From: Ancistrus triradiatus
Taxonomy: Eukaryota; Chordata; Actinopteri; Siluriformes; Loricariidae
DNA: 64,000 nt
Direction of reading: 5' to 3'
Assembly: GCA_025084515.1 (NCBI GenBank)
Contig: JAJAGP010001651.1
Span: 1-64,000 of the forward strand
This document shows positions 32,151 through 43,326 of this stretch, one piece after another. The first letter of the stretch is position 1. Each line of letters begins with the position of its first letter. A program made the position numbers and the translations under genes. The notes under the pieces were generated by a model. The model made no database searches. It worked only from the letters and a program-made list of their open reading frames with translations, and was not told the DNA's origin.

Positions 32151-32838
32151 AAAGCTTAATGTTTTCAAAATTTTAGTTTAGTCCAATTTTTGCAGAAGAG
32201 TGTACATACTGGTGAGGACAATTGCTAAATGTACATCGGTGCAGCCACAAAAATAACCAAACAATTAGTTGATGACCACTTATGATTGAGACTCAACAGA
32301 AATGTTTTTATTTAAAAAAATTATGGTTGTATTCCAGTATAATAAAACTCCCATACATACAAGTAAAATTCAGGGTGGTTTGATATATACCAAGATAAGC
32401 ACCAACTGTGTCCTCAATCACCAGAATAAAAAGTAATTACACTTTTTGGAGGTTCTGGAGTGCAGACTATAAAATAGATTTCCAACTTTGTTTCTGAAAG
32501 AAGTGGCAGACTTTCTAAATGAAAAAGTGTCCTGCCACAAACCATTCTTGGAGAATTACAAGGAGTAAAACTGTTCTGGGGGTAAATGGTGGCTCTGCTC
32601 CTTGCAAGTCAGCTATGATTAGCAGTCCCTCTTTGCTGATGCCCTTTGTCCGTGTTTGACTCATTGTATGCTGCAATTTTGGAGTCTGTTCAGTGAGAAC
32701 CATTAAGTCATTTTCCAGATTTTGGGTCTGATACACCTGCATTTCAGACAACCACTGTTTAAGAACCGAATATAACCCACTAACTTTGATAACTTCAAAG
32801 TCAAGTAACTTATATTTCATTCATTTCCACCCAATGTG
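32151..32838. other. No gene recognised
   Basis: A 101-codon minus-strand frame at 32,515-32,820 has no domain and no start context of note. Confidence 0.45.
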
Positions 32839-33338
32839 CAGTACTGTGCACAAGTCTTAGGCCACCATTACATTAGAAATACATTGTTTTAGCAATGGCA
32901 TAATGACTATATATAATCATTTCTTAGTCTCTTTATTAGAATATAACCAGAAAATAGAGGAAATCTGTATGCAGTATTAAAAACTGAAAACTCATAGGCT
33001 ACAGTGGCAAGTATTTAGAGTGACCTCCCATTTCACTTGAGCAATAGCAGCATCTGGTAGCTTCAGCGGGATGATCTTTCTACAGTCAGAAGAAGGTTGG
33101 TCAGGAATGGACTTTTTGGAAGGGTAGCAGCCAAGATACCACCTTTTTGGAAAGTGAACAGATTGAAAATCTAAATTATGCCAAAGCTTGCACAGATGGG
33201 AATGAAAATCAGTGGAAGAGTATTATGGAGTGACAAATGCACGTTTGAAGTTTTTGTTGACAATGTGTTATATATGGTCAATATATGACTGCTACAACAA
33301 GAGATCTAATGGTGGCCTAAGACTTTTGCACAGTACTC
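32839..33338 (+). mobile_element. Short Tc1 derivative, family E copy 1 (500 bp, both ends)
   Basis: The left end CAGTACTGTGCACAAGTCTT and right end AAGACTTTTGCACAGTACTC are inverted repeats; TA follows at 33339-33340. The interior at 33,075-33,130 reads as a Tc1 transposase piece (STVRRRLVRNGLFGRVAAK). The later DNA around 33,185-33,300 resembles the region of the first catalytic Asp (WKS-x-MWSDK-like), with stops. It is an internally deleted Tc1 that could only be moved by an outside transposase. Confidence 0.75.
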
Positions 33339-33451
33339 TATGTCAGACCACTATGGTACATTATTTAGACTTTTCTGACTCTGTGTTTTTCTGTCTCTAA
33401 CATTTTGACATATTTTAATTCACAGGCAAATGTTGGTTCACCTTTCTATCC

Positions 33452-33712
33452 CACTTTCAGCTGCTCCCATTAGGGGTCGCCACAGCAGACTATCCACCTA
33501 ATAGTTTTGGCACTGGATGCTCTTCCTGATGCAACCCTTCCAGTTTATCCAAAGCTTGAGACACAGCTAGGAGCACATCCCCGGTGACAGGAGTTTTTCC
33601 ATAGACGTCCCACTCGACCTTCATGTTGCATGCCCCATCCGGGACTGAACCCAGGCCCCAGGCACTACCGTTTCGAGAAGCTGGCACTACCCACAGACTC
33701 TCACAAACTCTG
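33452..33712 (-). mobile_element. tRNA-derived SINE family N, fullest copy
   Basis: It begins GCTGCTCCCATTAGGGGTCG, runs through GGATGCTCTTCCTGATGCAA and TTCATGTTGCATGCCCCATC, and ends with a tRNA-like head whose B box reads on the minus strand (GGGTTCAGTCCCGG). The AGGGGTCGCCACAGC phrase is a tail shared with fish LINEs, as expected for SINE-LINE partners. Confidence 0.6.
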
Positions 33713-35264
33713 GTACCCTTCAGTAAACCTTGTGAAGTCTTAATAATGTCCCAGCAATTCTAAATTGTGTTCTCATGTGTTTACCCAAGTCCCTAATCAT
33801 TTTTGCCTCATCGTGTTGACCTTATTTGCTTCTTGCTTTATTAATCAGTATGGATTCGGTCTGTAATGCTGTGTCTGTGAGACTGCCAGTAATTATAGTG
33901 GCTGTTGGAGATGTCTGATTAAACTTTACACTCACTCATGGCCACAGGCCGCTAGTTTCCTACATTACAGACAACTTGTCCTTGAGGTATAAATATATAA
34001 TCTACCTGATGTTGTACCAGGAGCTAGTCCCATTTGATTGACTTCTTTTTCCTTAAATAAATCATTCATTAAGGCTGGCATCAATAATTAATATCCTTTG
34101 AAGCCCAGGTCTTTTATATAAATAATGTCACAAGTATGAAGGTTACCAGCGCAAAGCTGCCGAGTACAGCAGTTTCTGAACTTTTGATTATGAACTTCGA
34201 GAGCTACATTTTCTTGTGGTTTTCTTTTCCTCCTCTCCTTTCTTGAACTTTGCTCCAGGACTTATGTTTATTTAAACAGATCTTAAATGCCTACACAGCA
34301 TCAGGTCTGAATTAGAAACGGTCTTGAAAAGCAGATATATCTGCTGCATTCAAGCTCCTGCATCTTCCATCTTCATCTCACGGCTTGTCTTTTCATTTGT
34401 ACAAATGACTTTTAATGCTGCCTCTTCGTTGCCTTTCTCCCTCTCACCTTCTCTCAGTGTGTGTATGATGGATCTAGTGAGAGAGCATAATGGCATGGGC
34501 ACAATGGCTCTCGCTTAGGAACAAGCCTGTTTTCATCTGAAAAAGTCAGCAGTCAGCAAAATATAACTAGAATCTTTTAGCTTCAAACTGGACTGCGATT
34601 CAACCCCTCTTCATCGGATTGAACCTTACACTGGCTGCAAATGAGTTTTTCATTTAAACTGATCTAGGTGTGTAGGCATTTTATTTGCCACAGGAAATGC
34701 AAGAAAAACAGCTTCTATTGGGCAAAATGCTGAATTCTCTTATGTAGGAGAACGAGGTCGCTAAACGAGTCCTGAGGTCAATAAGGCGTCCATCGTTTCG
34801 ACCGCGATTTTGCTTTGTCATCAAGTTGTGGGTATGTGTGGGAAAAGGAGAAAGTGTTTCAGCCTAAAGATCAAAGAGACCTTGTGTTTAGCAACGAACA
34901 GCTGGGTGATCATCGGAACACCCGGAGGATTTGAAATATCCATCATACTTCATTAATGACAGCACCTCAATGATATACACACAAATACACTGTCAAATTA
35001 CCATATGGTTCTTTGTAAACTCTCGCTCTCTCTCACATGCATTACTGACAGGCACTGGTGCGACATTCAAAGGCCCATGTTACTTGACCAGATGGCTTTT
35101 CTCTCAGTGGGCCATCCCACCTGAATGTCACACTAACCACCCACCATTTTCAGTCTGAGTGGTAAGTAACTGTGTGAGCATGTCGCTGGACGTGCACCTC
35201 TGGCTCTCAATCTGTCATTTTTCCACACAAACAGTTTTCAAGTGAATCTTAAGTAATATAACTA
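33713..35264. other. No gene recognised; possibly unique regulatory DNA
   Basis: The part 34,745-35,165 is of balanced composition with CpGs (ATCGTTTCGACCGCGATTTT) and free of repeats I know. Short frames at 34,324-34,518 and 34,931-35,158 have no motif. Confidence 0.35.
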
Positions 35265-35578
35265 CAGTGGTACATCAGTTCTCAACCACCTCGGAACTTC
35301 TCGATGGATTTTGACTGAAAAAATTTGTCTTGGTTTCTCGTTGTTTTCTCTGTACTCGGCAAACGAGTCAAGCCGTGTGACTGGTTCCAGCCGAATCTCT
35401 ATTCATGATTCAGTACACAGTGATTCAGATTGAGAATAGCCCTTGCTCAGTGAAGATCTCCACTGTGTTTATTGTGTATTTCTTGCTTTTTACATCGACA
35501 ATACGGTATTCTCAGTGCAAATAAGTCTCAATGGGTCCTACAAAGGTTAGTAATGACAGCCAACCGAAAGGAAACCAG
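35265..35578 (-). mobile_element. MITE family D, one-ended fragment
   Basis: It starts CAGTGGTACATCAGTTCTCA after TA at 35263-35264 and follows the right half of the element at 51,061-51,803 in reverse (ATTCATGATTCAGTACACAG, GTGCAAATAAGTCTCAATGG, AATGACAGCCAACCGAAAGG). The other half is missing. Confidence 0.7.
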
Positions 35579-35765
35579 GAACTGAATCCTCTTGGTTTAC
35601 GTTTTATACTTTGACATCTATAGGCTTGCTTCAAATGTCATCTCATTGTACTCATACTCAATGACAATAAATATATCTTACCTTAACAAATATTGCAGTT
35701 GTAAAGAAATGAAGTTTATTTCATTTAGTCTGTTTGCAGACCTTTTCAGTATTTTTTAAATCAAA

Positions 35766-35842
35766 ATTATTATTATTATTATTATTTCAAAATGGTTACA
35801 GATTGTTTTACATGTGCCTTAGACTTCTGCACAGTGCTGTAC
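35766..35842. repeat. (TTA)n tract and a lone family-E Tc1 end
   Basis: A (TTA)n tract of about 22 bp at 35,766-35,787 is followed at 35,814-35,840 by GTGCCTTAGACTTCTGCACA and GTGCTG before TA, a solitary family-E terminal repeat. Confidence 0.6.
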
Positions 35843-36654
35843 ATTCATTTCAATTTCATTAATGACCTTTGAGAGGATCTCCTTGAGTTAATGCTGAAAG
35901 TATGCTGTCTTCTCTCTCTCTCTCAAATGCTTTGTTGAAGTCATCTACCATCCTTCATGTTTGAAGAGTGCAAAGCTCTTCTGATGGTGTGTATTTTCTC
36001 AGTCACGGTGAATGCTAGATTTCTTCTAATGTCTAGCTAACATATTGGCATGTTGCAGCATTACTAAGATAGATGAGCACCAGATGAAAGTTTGTGAATC
36101 CAAACGGCAATGAGAATGACACACTGATGACAGGCAGTAAACTAAAATGATAGCAGATGACAAGAACAAAGCAAAACACGCATCACAAATGGCACCAAAG
36201 AAACATATTGACACTATAGCATTATCTCCTCTTCACACTGTGAGTGAGCATCCCCTTTCTTTCTCTACCAGAAAGTACAGATTCTGGATGCTGATGTCTT
36301 TGATCCACAGGAAACTTCCTTGGAATACAGTTTGAGCTTATAACATGTCTTACAATGTTTGAAACACCAATATTACTATAAGAAAAATTGCACACGTACC
36401 TACATTGTCACCTTTTTGCTACAATTTCAATGTTTTTAATGTCATATTCAATTGTTTCAGCGTAGTTATGTGGGCAAATGTTACTTGCCAACACAACATT
36501 TACTGTAATTGACCACTAGGGCTAATCTGGAACATTTCACCAGCCCCCCTGGCTCTAACACAAAATATTATGAAGTATAACGTAGCCCTCAGAAAGTGCT
36601 AATAAACCATAGGTCCAGATGAGATGATTACATGTCTGTTCTCTCACTGATATA
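35843..36654. other. No gene or repeat recognised
   Basis: Short frames on both strands at 36,026-36,335 have no motif. Confidence 0.5.
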
Positions 36655-37136
36655 CACTCAATGACCACTTTATTAGGTACACCTCCTTGTTTAAACACTC
36701 ACTGTCTATCTTTTTCTCTACATACTTTGTAGCCCCCTTTACTCTGTTCTCTGATGGCCAGGACACCCACAGGACCACCACAGATCAGGTACTGTTTGGT
36801 TGTTGGATCATTCTCAGCACTGCAGAGGCACTGATGTGGTGGTGGTGGTGGTGGTGGTGTTTGTTTGAGTTTTGCTGGTACCATTGGATCAGACACAGCA
36901 GTGCTGCTGGAGTTTATATACATAGTGTTCACTCACTGTGCACTCTATTAGACACTACTTTATTGCTTTACCTTGTAGATATAAAGTCAGAGACAGTAGC
37001 TCATTTGTACAGTTTGTTAGTCATCCTCTAATCCTTCATCAGTGCTCACAAGAAGCTGCAGGAGGTGTTTAAAAACTCCAGCAGCACTGCTGTGTCTGAC
37101 CCATTCATACCAGCACAACACAAACTAACACGAGAA
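36655..37136. mobile_element. Fold-back MITE family C, copy 4, with expanded (GTG)8
   Basis: The left end follows TA at 36653-36654 (CACTCAATGACCACTTTATT). Inner phrases CTCTGTTCTCTGATGGCCAG, AGCACTGCAGAGGCACTGAT and CAGCAGTGCTGCTGGAGTTT match copy 5. The inverted half returns as AAACTCCAGCAGCACTGCTG near 37,073. A run of eight GTG triplets sits at 36836-36859 where copy 5 has four. The right terminus is truncated near 37,136. Confidence 0.75.
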
Positions 37137-37726
37137 TGACGTGTCAATACATATTAAAGATATTCAGATCTTCTTTATACACATCTTTGAGGGAAAAGAA
37201 AGATTTCTTATCTGAAATGGATAATGAGTTTCAGTTGGCAGTAGAGGGAAAATTATTTAGGCAGCCATTTCATCAGTTCTTGAGTATAGTGAGCAAATGT
37301 TAAAATATTTAATTAATCAATTTGTCCTGTTATATTATAGCTGACCAGTTCCATAAAACACTTCTTTATTTTAGCACCATGCAGTGGAAGGGCTATTTAA
37401 AACTGCTTATTTATGAAGTATTATTCTTTTTAAATCAGAGAATCACTCATATATGCCATCAAAGGTCTAACTAATGCTGATAACCTTCTGAATTCTTCTG
37501 TATTAGTCAGGCTTTCATAAATCACATTTTACATTCTCTTTTGAATAAAGTGATCAGATTTTATAGTTCAGCATATTACTATTATATAACAATATAAGAT
37601 CCTCAGGCAAAAATTTGTTTGCACGTGTCATTCCTTCCCTGGTATATGGCTATGCCTCCTTTCACCTAATAAACAGAATTTTATCCCATGCTTCCAAAAA
37701 GCACAGTTCAGTCTATTTTTGAGTTT
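37137..37726. other. No gene or repeat recognised
   Basis: AT-rich spacer. Confidence 0.5.
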
Positions 37727-37793
37727 CTGATGGATTGGCATCTAGGGTTGTTCCTGCCTTGCGCCCTAAGCCAATGGATGAATGAATGAAATG
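37727..37793 (+). mobile_element. V-SINE 3' tail fragment
   Basis: TGATGGATTGGCATCTAGGG, TTGTTCCTGCCTTGCGCCCT and an AATGAATG tail correspond to the end of the SINE at 63,428. Confidence 0.6.
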
Positions 37794-37929
37794 CCATAAA
37801 ATACATTATAGTAGACAAATGTTTGTGGACACCCCTTCTAATTACTGAGCTCTGCTATTTCTGCAACACTCACTTGTAACACATTCATAATCTTAAGCTT
37901 ACACAGCCTGCCTTTTGTCTATAGTTCAG

Positions 37930-38545
37930 GCTGGTGGAGGTGGTGTAATGGTGTGTTGAATATTTTCCTTTCACACTTTAGGTTCATTAATAGCAATCAG
38001 TTGTCAGTCGAATGCTGCATGCTATTTGAGTACTGTTGCTGACCATGTGTACCCCTTCCTTGCCACAGACTACCCATCTCCTGTTGGCTACTTTGAGCAT
38101 GGTAATGCACCATGTCCAAAAAAGTTGACTAGTTTCATGAGCATGACAATGAGTTCAGTGTTTTTCGGTGGTCTTACATTTACATTTACAGCATTTAGCA
38201 GACGCCCTTATCCAGAGGGACTTACAATTGGTACAGTCTTACAATCCAAGCAATTGTGGGTTAAGGGCCTTGCTCAAGGACTCAACAGTGGCAGCTTGGC
38301 AGAGGTGGGATTTGAACTAGGCTACCACAGTCCCATCAGTGGACCTGCATCCAATAGAATTTGATAGAACAGGGGAATTGCAGCATGAAAGTGCACCTGA
38401 AAAATCGACAGGAACTAATACAATCAGGTCAATGTGGAGCAGAATCTCAAAAGATTTTTTTATACATCTTGTGGAATCCATGCCATGAAGCATGGATGCT
38501 GTTTTAAGAACAAAGGGAGGCTGTATCTGGCATTAGTATAGTGTT
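37930..38545 (+). pseudogene. Decayed Tc1-like transposase relic (family H) with nested repeat
   Basis: The plus strand reads VADHVYPFLATDYPSPVGYF then EHGNAPCPK near 38,100, where family members carry the second catalytic Asp (HDNAPCH-like). Here that Asp codon is GGT (Gly). The following SMTMSSVFFGG is interrupted by a repeat-R insertion at about 38,174-38,330, after which sequence matching the Glu region resumes (GCATCCAATAGAATTTGATA). The end GTGTTCCTAATAAATACTTG near 38,540 corresponds to this clade's terminal repeat. Clearly inactive. Confidence 0.65.
38174..38330 (+). repeat. Dispersed teleost repeat R, fullest copy
   Basis: TACATTTACATTTACAGCAT, TTAGCAGACGCCCTTATCCA, GGGTTAAGGGCCTTGCTCAA, AGTGGCAGCTTGGCAGAGGT and GGGATTTGAACT are the standard phrases of a very common teleost element. 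It lies inside the Tc1 relic. Confidence 0.75.
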
Positions 38546-38559
38546 CCTAATAAATACTT

Positions 38560-39361
38560 GGTAAATAAATAAAATGTAGCATTTCAGGCGCAGTCCATTG
38601 TTTTAACACTGCATGAAATCTAGTTGTAGAAATACTATATATACTGTACAGGTATGTGTGGGTTAGCAACTGCATTACATTCTGTGAAACAGGACGTTGA
38701 CCAAAATGACTGCTGAACGGACAATACCAATCACAAACTCTTTTGACGATACTGCAATGTAAATATAAAGGGTATTTTTTTCGAGCAAATGACATAAATG
38801 CTTCAGTGATACCGCTGAAGCCTAAACTGTTATACATACACATATCAAATACACTGTCAAATTGTTCAAATACATGGCAACATATAGAACAAGCACACAT
38901 TAACAATCACACACATTGTAGAACCAAACTATAAATGTGCACAATGGAATGCAAACATGAATACACATACCTCGCTGGCTGCACACAACCAAGACGGAAC
39001 GAGTCCACTGGAAGAAACACTCATTTCTAGAAGAGGCAATGCAGTATCACCTTTTAAACACTATAAAACTAAGGGTACAAACTTTTTCATCTCATGTGTC
39101 TTCTGGGCAGAGAAAATTGCAACGCCTCAAAGTTTCAGTGCGCAACACAGAGCGTAACATAGTTCCTATTTATACAGGTAGTTAATGCAAAGTAAATCAA
39201 TATTCATGCCAATAAATGAAAAAAATATGTAAACAAAACATGGAAATATGATCTAAATAATATTTATGAGAGTTAAAAGAATCATGCTAAATATTTTTTT
39301 ATGGCTACAACGTCCAGACAGGTTTTTATTTCCTATTATAATTTGCTGTAATTGCGATTAT
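38560..39361. other. No gene recognised
   Basis: A 119-codon minus-strand frame at 38,547-38,906 overlaps a plus-strand frame and has no domain. No repeat is recognised. Confidence 0.45.
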
Positions 39362-39570
39362 GGTGGGAAAAGTCAGTTGTTGGAAGCGGTGGTTCCTGAG
39401 GGTCTGGATTCAACTCCCCATAGAGGCTTGCAACGTGAAGGACAGGTGGTGTGGTTACTGAAATCTTGAAGTGGACTGGCCTGTCCAGAGTGCCTGTGCC
39501 TAGAGAAATTTTGGTTAGGCTCCAGACCCTACTCTGCAATCCTGAACATGATAAGTGGGGGTAAAACAAG
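39362..39570 (+). mobile_element. tRNA-derived SINE family N, plus-strand copy
   Basis: The head GTGGTTCCTGAGGGTCTGGA then TTCAACTCCCC (degenerate B box) and GCTTGCAACGTGAAGG mirror the family-N copies on the other strand. The tail ends ATCCTGAACATGATAAGTGG. Confidence 0.55.
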
Positions 39571-41119
39571 ATGCCTTGTTTTTTAAATGAACAATATACT
39601 GAATAATAACTGAATATGTGAAAATATAGCACAAACAACTAAAGTATACTAAAACACACTGCAAGGATAAAGTGAAACAATTAATTTGAATCATTTTGTT
39701 CAGAATCCATACACACAACTTTGCAACCTCTTTAGGGTGTGCTGTTGTCCCACAAAATTAATCTCAATCTCGATCTCTCATCCTCCTTGGTAAGACTGAT
39801 CCGTGTGTCAGGCGACGGTTTGTACTACCCTACCGCCCTATAAAGCACTTGGCTGAGTGATAATGGCCTACAGAACTGCAGCAGCACCCAGCAGCAGCCG
39901 CCACTTTTGTCATGTTAATGTGTCGGCGTGTGACGCCAGGCAAATAGGATTTACTGTGCCGGCTTCCCTGCTGGAATGAAATTGCAGTCTCGTAAAATGT
40001 ACTTTTAAGGCATTGTGCGGAAGCGCTGAGGGCAGTATATTAAACTGCTGCGGATCAGAGGAGAGAGGGAGAGACGGGTGGACGTGGCTCATGAGCTCAG
40101 GCTGGGGTAGGGCTACGGAGGGATGAGAGGTAGTGCAGAGCACGGATGTGCTGTGATTGAACAGCTATCGCTCGTAGTTTCTGATTCGAGTTTAATGTTC
40201 GGTCATAAAAGCAGCATGATGGCTGGGTGTTAAAATGGGGTGGGTGGCACGCAGGAGTGCGAGCGCGTCACGCCTTGCGATTTGAAATACTGGACGGGAT
40301 GAAATACTTGTTGGATGAAACTTATCATAGCACAGTATATCATTGTCAGCCTTCTTCACCATTGCATTGCCTTGCTATAAATATCCAATTAGGAATTCTT
40401 CACAAGGAATGCATACACATGTACGGCTGCGTTAGTGCGACCCGACGGCTCGATGCACACCGCGTTAGATATTTTCTTCGTTTCTACACGTTCTGTGCTC
40501 TTGCCTCTATGGATTTGAAAACCCATTTGCTGTGTCTGCCACTGGTCAGAAATCGCTTTTAAAAAATCTAGTTGATTTAGAGCCCAAATCCCTCACAATC
40601 ATGTCACATTTTGCACTTTACAGGCAATTCACCTCAGATTCTCCACACCCTGGTCCTGCACCAACAGCAAGGGACATTAACAGTCAGAGTCGGACTCCCA
40701 TTAGACATCGTTTAAAGGCCGTTTTGCCTTCACACCCTCTCGGCCCCGTGCTGATAAGGCCCCTTGACGAGTCATTTCACAAACCTCTTCCAGTCCTCAC
40801 TGCCAAATCCTTTGCAAGCTTCTTTATCAGCTTACAGCTGTCATGTCTGCCAAGGTTACAGGACTGTAGTCACTTCCCTGCTATACAAGCCGAGCCCTTT
40901 AATTACATTTTTAGGAGGAGAGGTGAAAGTTGTTGTGTACATGATGTAAATTTCGTTCCATTTCATGCAGTTTTGATTTACTTTGTGCTGTGGCCACTTC
41001 TTGTGGGGTTGTGTGTGTGTGTGCGCAGTGGACTGGTTTGAAAAGCATTAAAATTGGCTGCCATATGCTGTCTGAGACCACTAGTGCTTGATTATTTGAA
41101 AAAAAGAAAAAGCAGAGTT
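39571..41119. other. No gene recognised; candidate conserved non-coding block 39,790-40,230
   Basis: The 39,790-40,230 stretch is GC-balanced, free of known repeats, and carries words such as GTGTCGGCGTGTGACGCCAG and GGAATGAAATTGCAGTCTCG. A 169-codon plus-strand frame at 40,532-41,041 ends in a GT repeat and shows no domain; I do not call it a gene. The interval closes with a (GT)n run near 41,010. Confidence 0.35.
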
Positions 41120-41290
41120 CAGTAGTACTTGGTATGGCCCCCTGACCTGGACCCCATTGAAAATTTATGGGGGCACTTGAAGACAGAGAAAGCCAAGTAT
41201 TCAGTAACATCAAGGGATGCTCTTTGAAATATTGTGAAATCATGCTGGGATAACATGCTGCGACAACATGCTTCTTGTAGGGTGTTTCGA
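41120..41290 (+). pseudogene. Tc1-like transposase C-terminal relic (family J)
   Basis: The plus strand reads MAPDLDPIENLWGHLKTEKA-like residues near 41,140-41,200, then SVTSRDAL and SCWDNMLRQ. This is the catalytic-Glu segment and C-terminal helix of a Tc1 transposase that differs from families A and B. Sequence before the Pro-Asp-Leu is unrelated, so only the last quarter survives. Confidence 0.6.
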
Positions 41291-41384
41291 CAGACTAGTG
41301 CTTCTAGTCTGTACTTTTCCTTGAATTTAATGCAATGTTTTTCATTAAAAACCCTATGGTCAGCATTAAAATTTGAGTACAGAG

Positions 41385-41745
41385 GTACCTCAGTTCAATT
41401 TTTTCCCATAAGGTATAATGTAAATCAATTAATACGTTCCAGACCCCAGAAATCCACTCTGTACAAGGTATTATATGCATTAATGGAGTTGTACTGTACA
41501 GGTCCTTCCTGATTTATGATGGGGATATGTTTGGACAAATCCATCATAAGTTAAATGTATCAAGAATTTGGGAGTTTAACAAGTGTTTGGTAGAGTAGTC
41601 TATACTGTATCATAGTGGAGATATGGAAAGGATACTATGATAAATACTGATACATAAGTTAATATTTAAAACACTTACATTAACCTAAAGTTGGCCAAAG
41701 TCATTAACACAAAGTTTATTTTATAAGATTGAATTATCAGTTAGG
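41385..41745 (+). mobile_element. MITE family D, left-half fragment
   Basis: ACAGAGGTACCTCAGTTCAA, CCAGACCCCAGAAATCCACT, TATATGCATTAATGGAGTTG, TACTGTACAGGTCCTTCCTG and AGTTGGCCAAAGTCATTAAC follow the left half of the element at 51,061. A Tc1 element starts 8 bp later. Confidence 0.65.
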
Positions 41746-41752
41746 AGACATA

Positions 41753-43324
41753 CAGTGGGGCAAAAAAGTATTTAGTCAGCCACTGTTTGTGCAAGTTCTC
41801 CTACTTAGAAAGATGAGAGAGGTCTGTAATTTTCATAAGTACACTTCAACTATGAGAGACAAAATGAGATAAAAATCACATTGTAGGATTTTTACAAAAT
41901 TTAATTGCAAATCATGATGGAAAATAAGTATTTGGTCACCCACAAACAAGCAAGATTTCTGGCTCTCACAGACCTGTAACTTCTTCTTTAAGAAACTCTT
42001 CTGTCCTCCACTTGTTACCTGTATTAATGGCACCTGTTTGACCTCGTTATCTGTAAAAAAGACACCTGTCCACTGCCTCAAACAGTCAACTCTAAACTCA
42101 ACAATGGCCAAGACCAAAGAGCTCTTGAAGGACACCAGGAAGAAAATTGTTGACCTGCACCAGGCTGGGAAGAGTGAATCTACAATAGGCAAGCAGGTTG
42201 GTGTGAATAAATCAACTGTGGGAGAAATTGTAAAAAAATGGAAGACATATAAGACCATTGATAATCTCCCTCGATCTGGGGCTCAACGCAAGATCTCATC
42301 CAGTGGGGTCAAAATGATCATGAGAACGGTGAGCAAAAATTCCAGAACTACATGGAGGGACCTGATGAATGACCTGCAGAGAGCTGGGACCAAAGTAACA
42401 AAGGCTACCATCAGTAACACACTATGCCGAGAGGGACTCAGATCCTGCAGTGCCAGGCGTGTCCCCATGCTTAAGCCAGTACAGGTCCAGACCCATCTGA
42501 AGTTTGCCAGAGAGCATATGGATGATCCAGAAGAAGATTGGGAGAATATCATTTGGTATAATATCACACTTTTTGGTAAAAACTCAACTCATTGTGTTTG
42601 GAGGAAGAAGAATGCTGAGTTGCATCCAAAGAACACCATACCTACTGTGAAGCCCGGGGGTGGAAACATCAAGTTATGGGGCTATTTTTCTGCAAATGAG
42701 ACAGGACGACTGATCCGTGTTAAAGGAAGAATGAACGGGGCCATGTATCGCGAGATTCTAAGCCAAAACCTTCTTCCATCAGTGAGAGCATTGAAGCTGG
42801 AACATGGCTGGGTCCTCCAGCATGACAATGATCCCAAACACACCGCTAGGGCAATGGAGGACTGGCTCTGTAAAAAGCATTTCAAGGTCTTGGAGTGGCC
42901 TAGCAAGTCTCCAGACCTCAACCCCATAGAAAATTTGTGGAGGGAGTTGAAAGTCCATGTAGCCCCAAAACATCACTGCTCTAGAGGAGATCTACATGCA
43001 TAAATGGGCTAAAATACCAGCTACAGTGTGTACCAAGCTGGTGAAGACTTACAGGAAACGTTTGACCTCTGTCATTGCCAACAAAGGTTATGTTACAAAG
43101 TATTGAGTTGAACTTTTACCTTTGACCAAATACTTATTTTCCACCATGATTTACAATTAAATTTCTTTATAAATCCTACAGTGTGATTTCCTGGATTTGT
43201 TTTTCTCATTTAGTCTCTCATAGTTGAAGTGTACCTGTGATGAAAATTACAGACCTCTCTCATCTTTCTAAGTAGGAGAACTTGCACAATCAGTGGCTGA
43301 ATAAATACCCTTTTTGCTTCACTG
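41753..43324 (+). mobile_element. Tc1-like element, family A copy 2 (1,572 bp, most complete)
   Basis: The left end CAGTGGGGCAAAAAAGTATT follows TA at 41751-41752. The right end CCTTTTTGCTTCACTG precedes TA at 43325-43326. The order is inverted repeat, untranslated region, transposase and inverted repeat, and the length is close to the usual 1.6 kb. The ends remain similar enough to be mobilised in trans. Confidence 0.92.
42104..43003 (+). pseudogene. Tc1-like transposase, near full length but missing the first catalytic Asp
   Basis: I start at the ATG at 42,104 (MAKTKELLKD), because it matches the start of the other family-A copies; an upstream in-frame ATG at 42,038 lies in untranslated sequence. 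Both helix-turn-helix motifs and the linker are present. Where relatives read IMWSDET...LFG, this copy reads IIWYNITLFG: three residues and the first catalytic Asp are gone. The second Asp (QHDNDPKHTA) and the Glu (SPDLNPIENLWREL) remain, 34 residues apart. After KVHVAPKHH the frame shifts, apparently by an 11-bp loss between short AGCCC repeats, so the last 40 or so residues are replaced. It could bind DNA but should not catalyse transposition. Confidence 0.88.
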
Positions 43325-43326
43325 TA

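Noticed and set aside
40532..41041. 169-codon plus-strand frame
   Set aside because: No domain, ends in a GT microsatellite, and overlaps other frames; no splice or promoter evidence.
42038..42103. Upstream start codon for the family-A transposase
   Set aside because: The 22 extra residues come from untranslated sequence; other copies begin at the MAKTK start.
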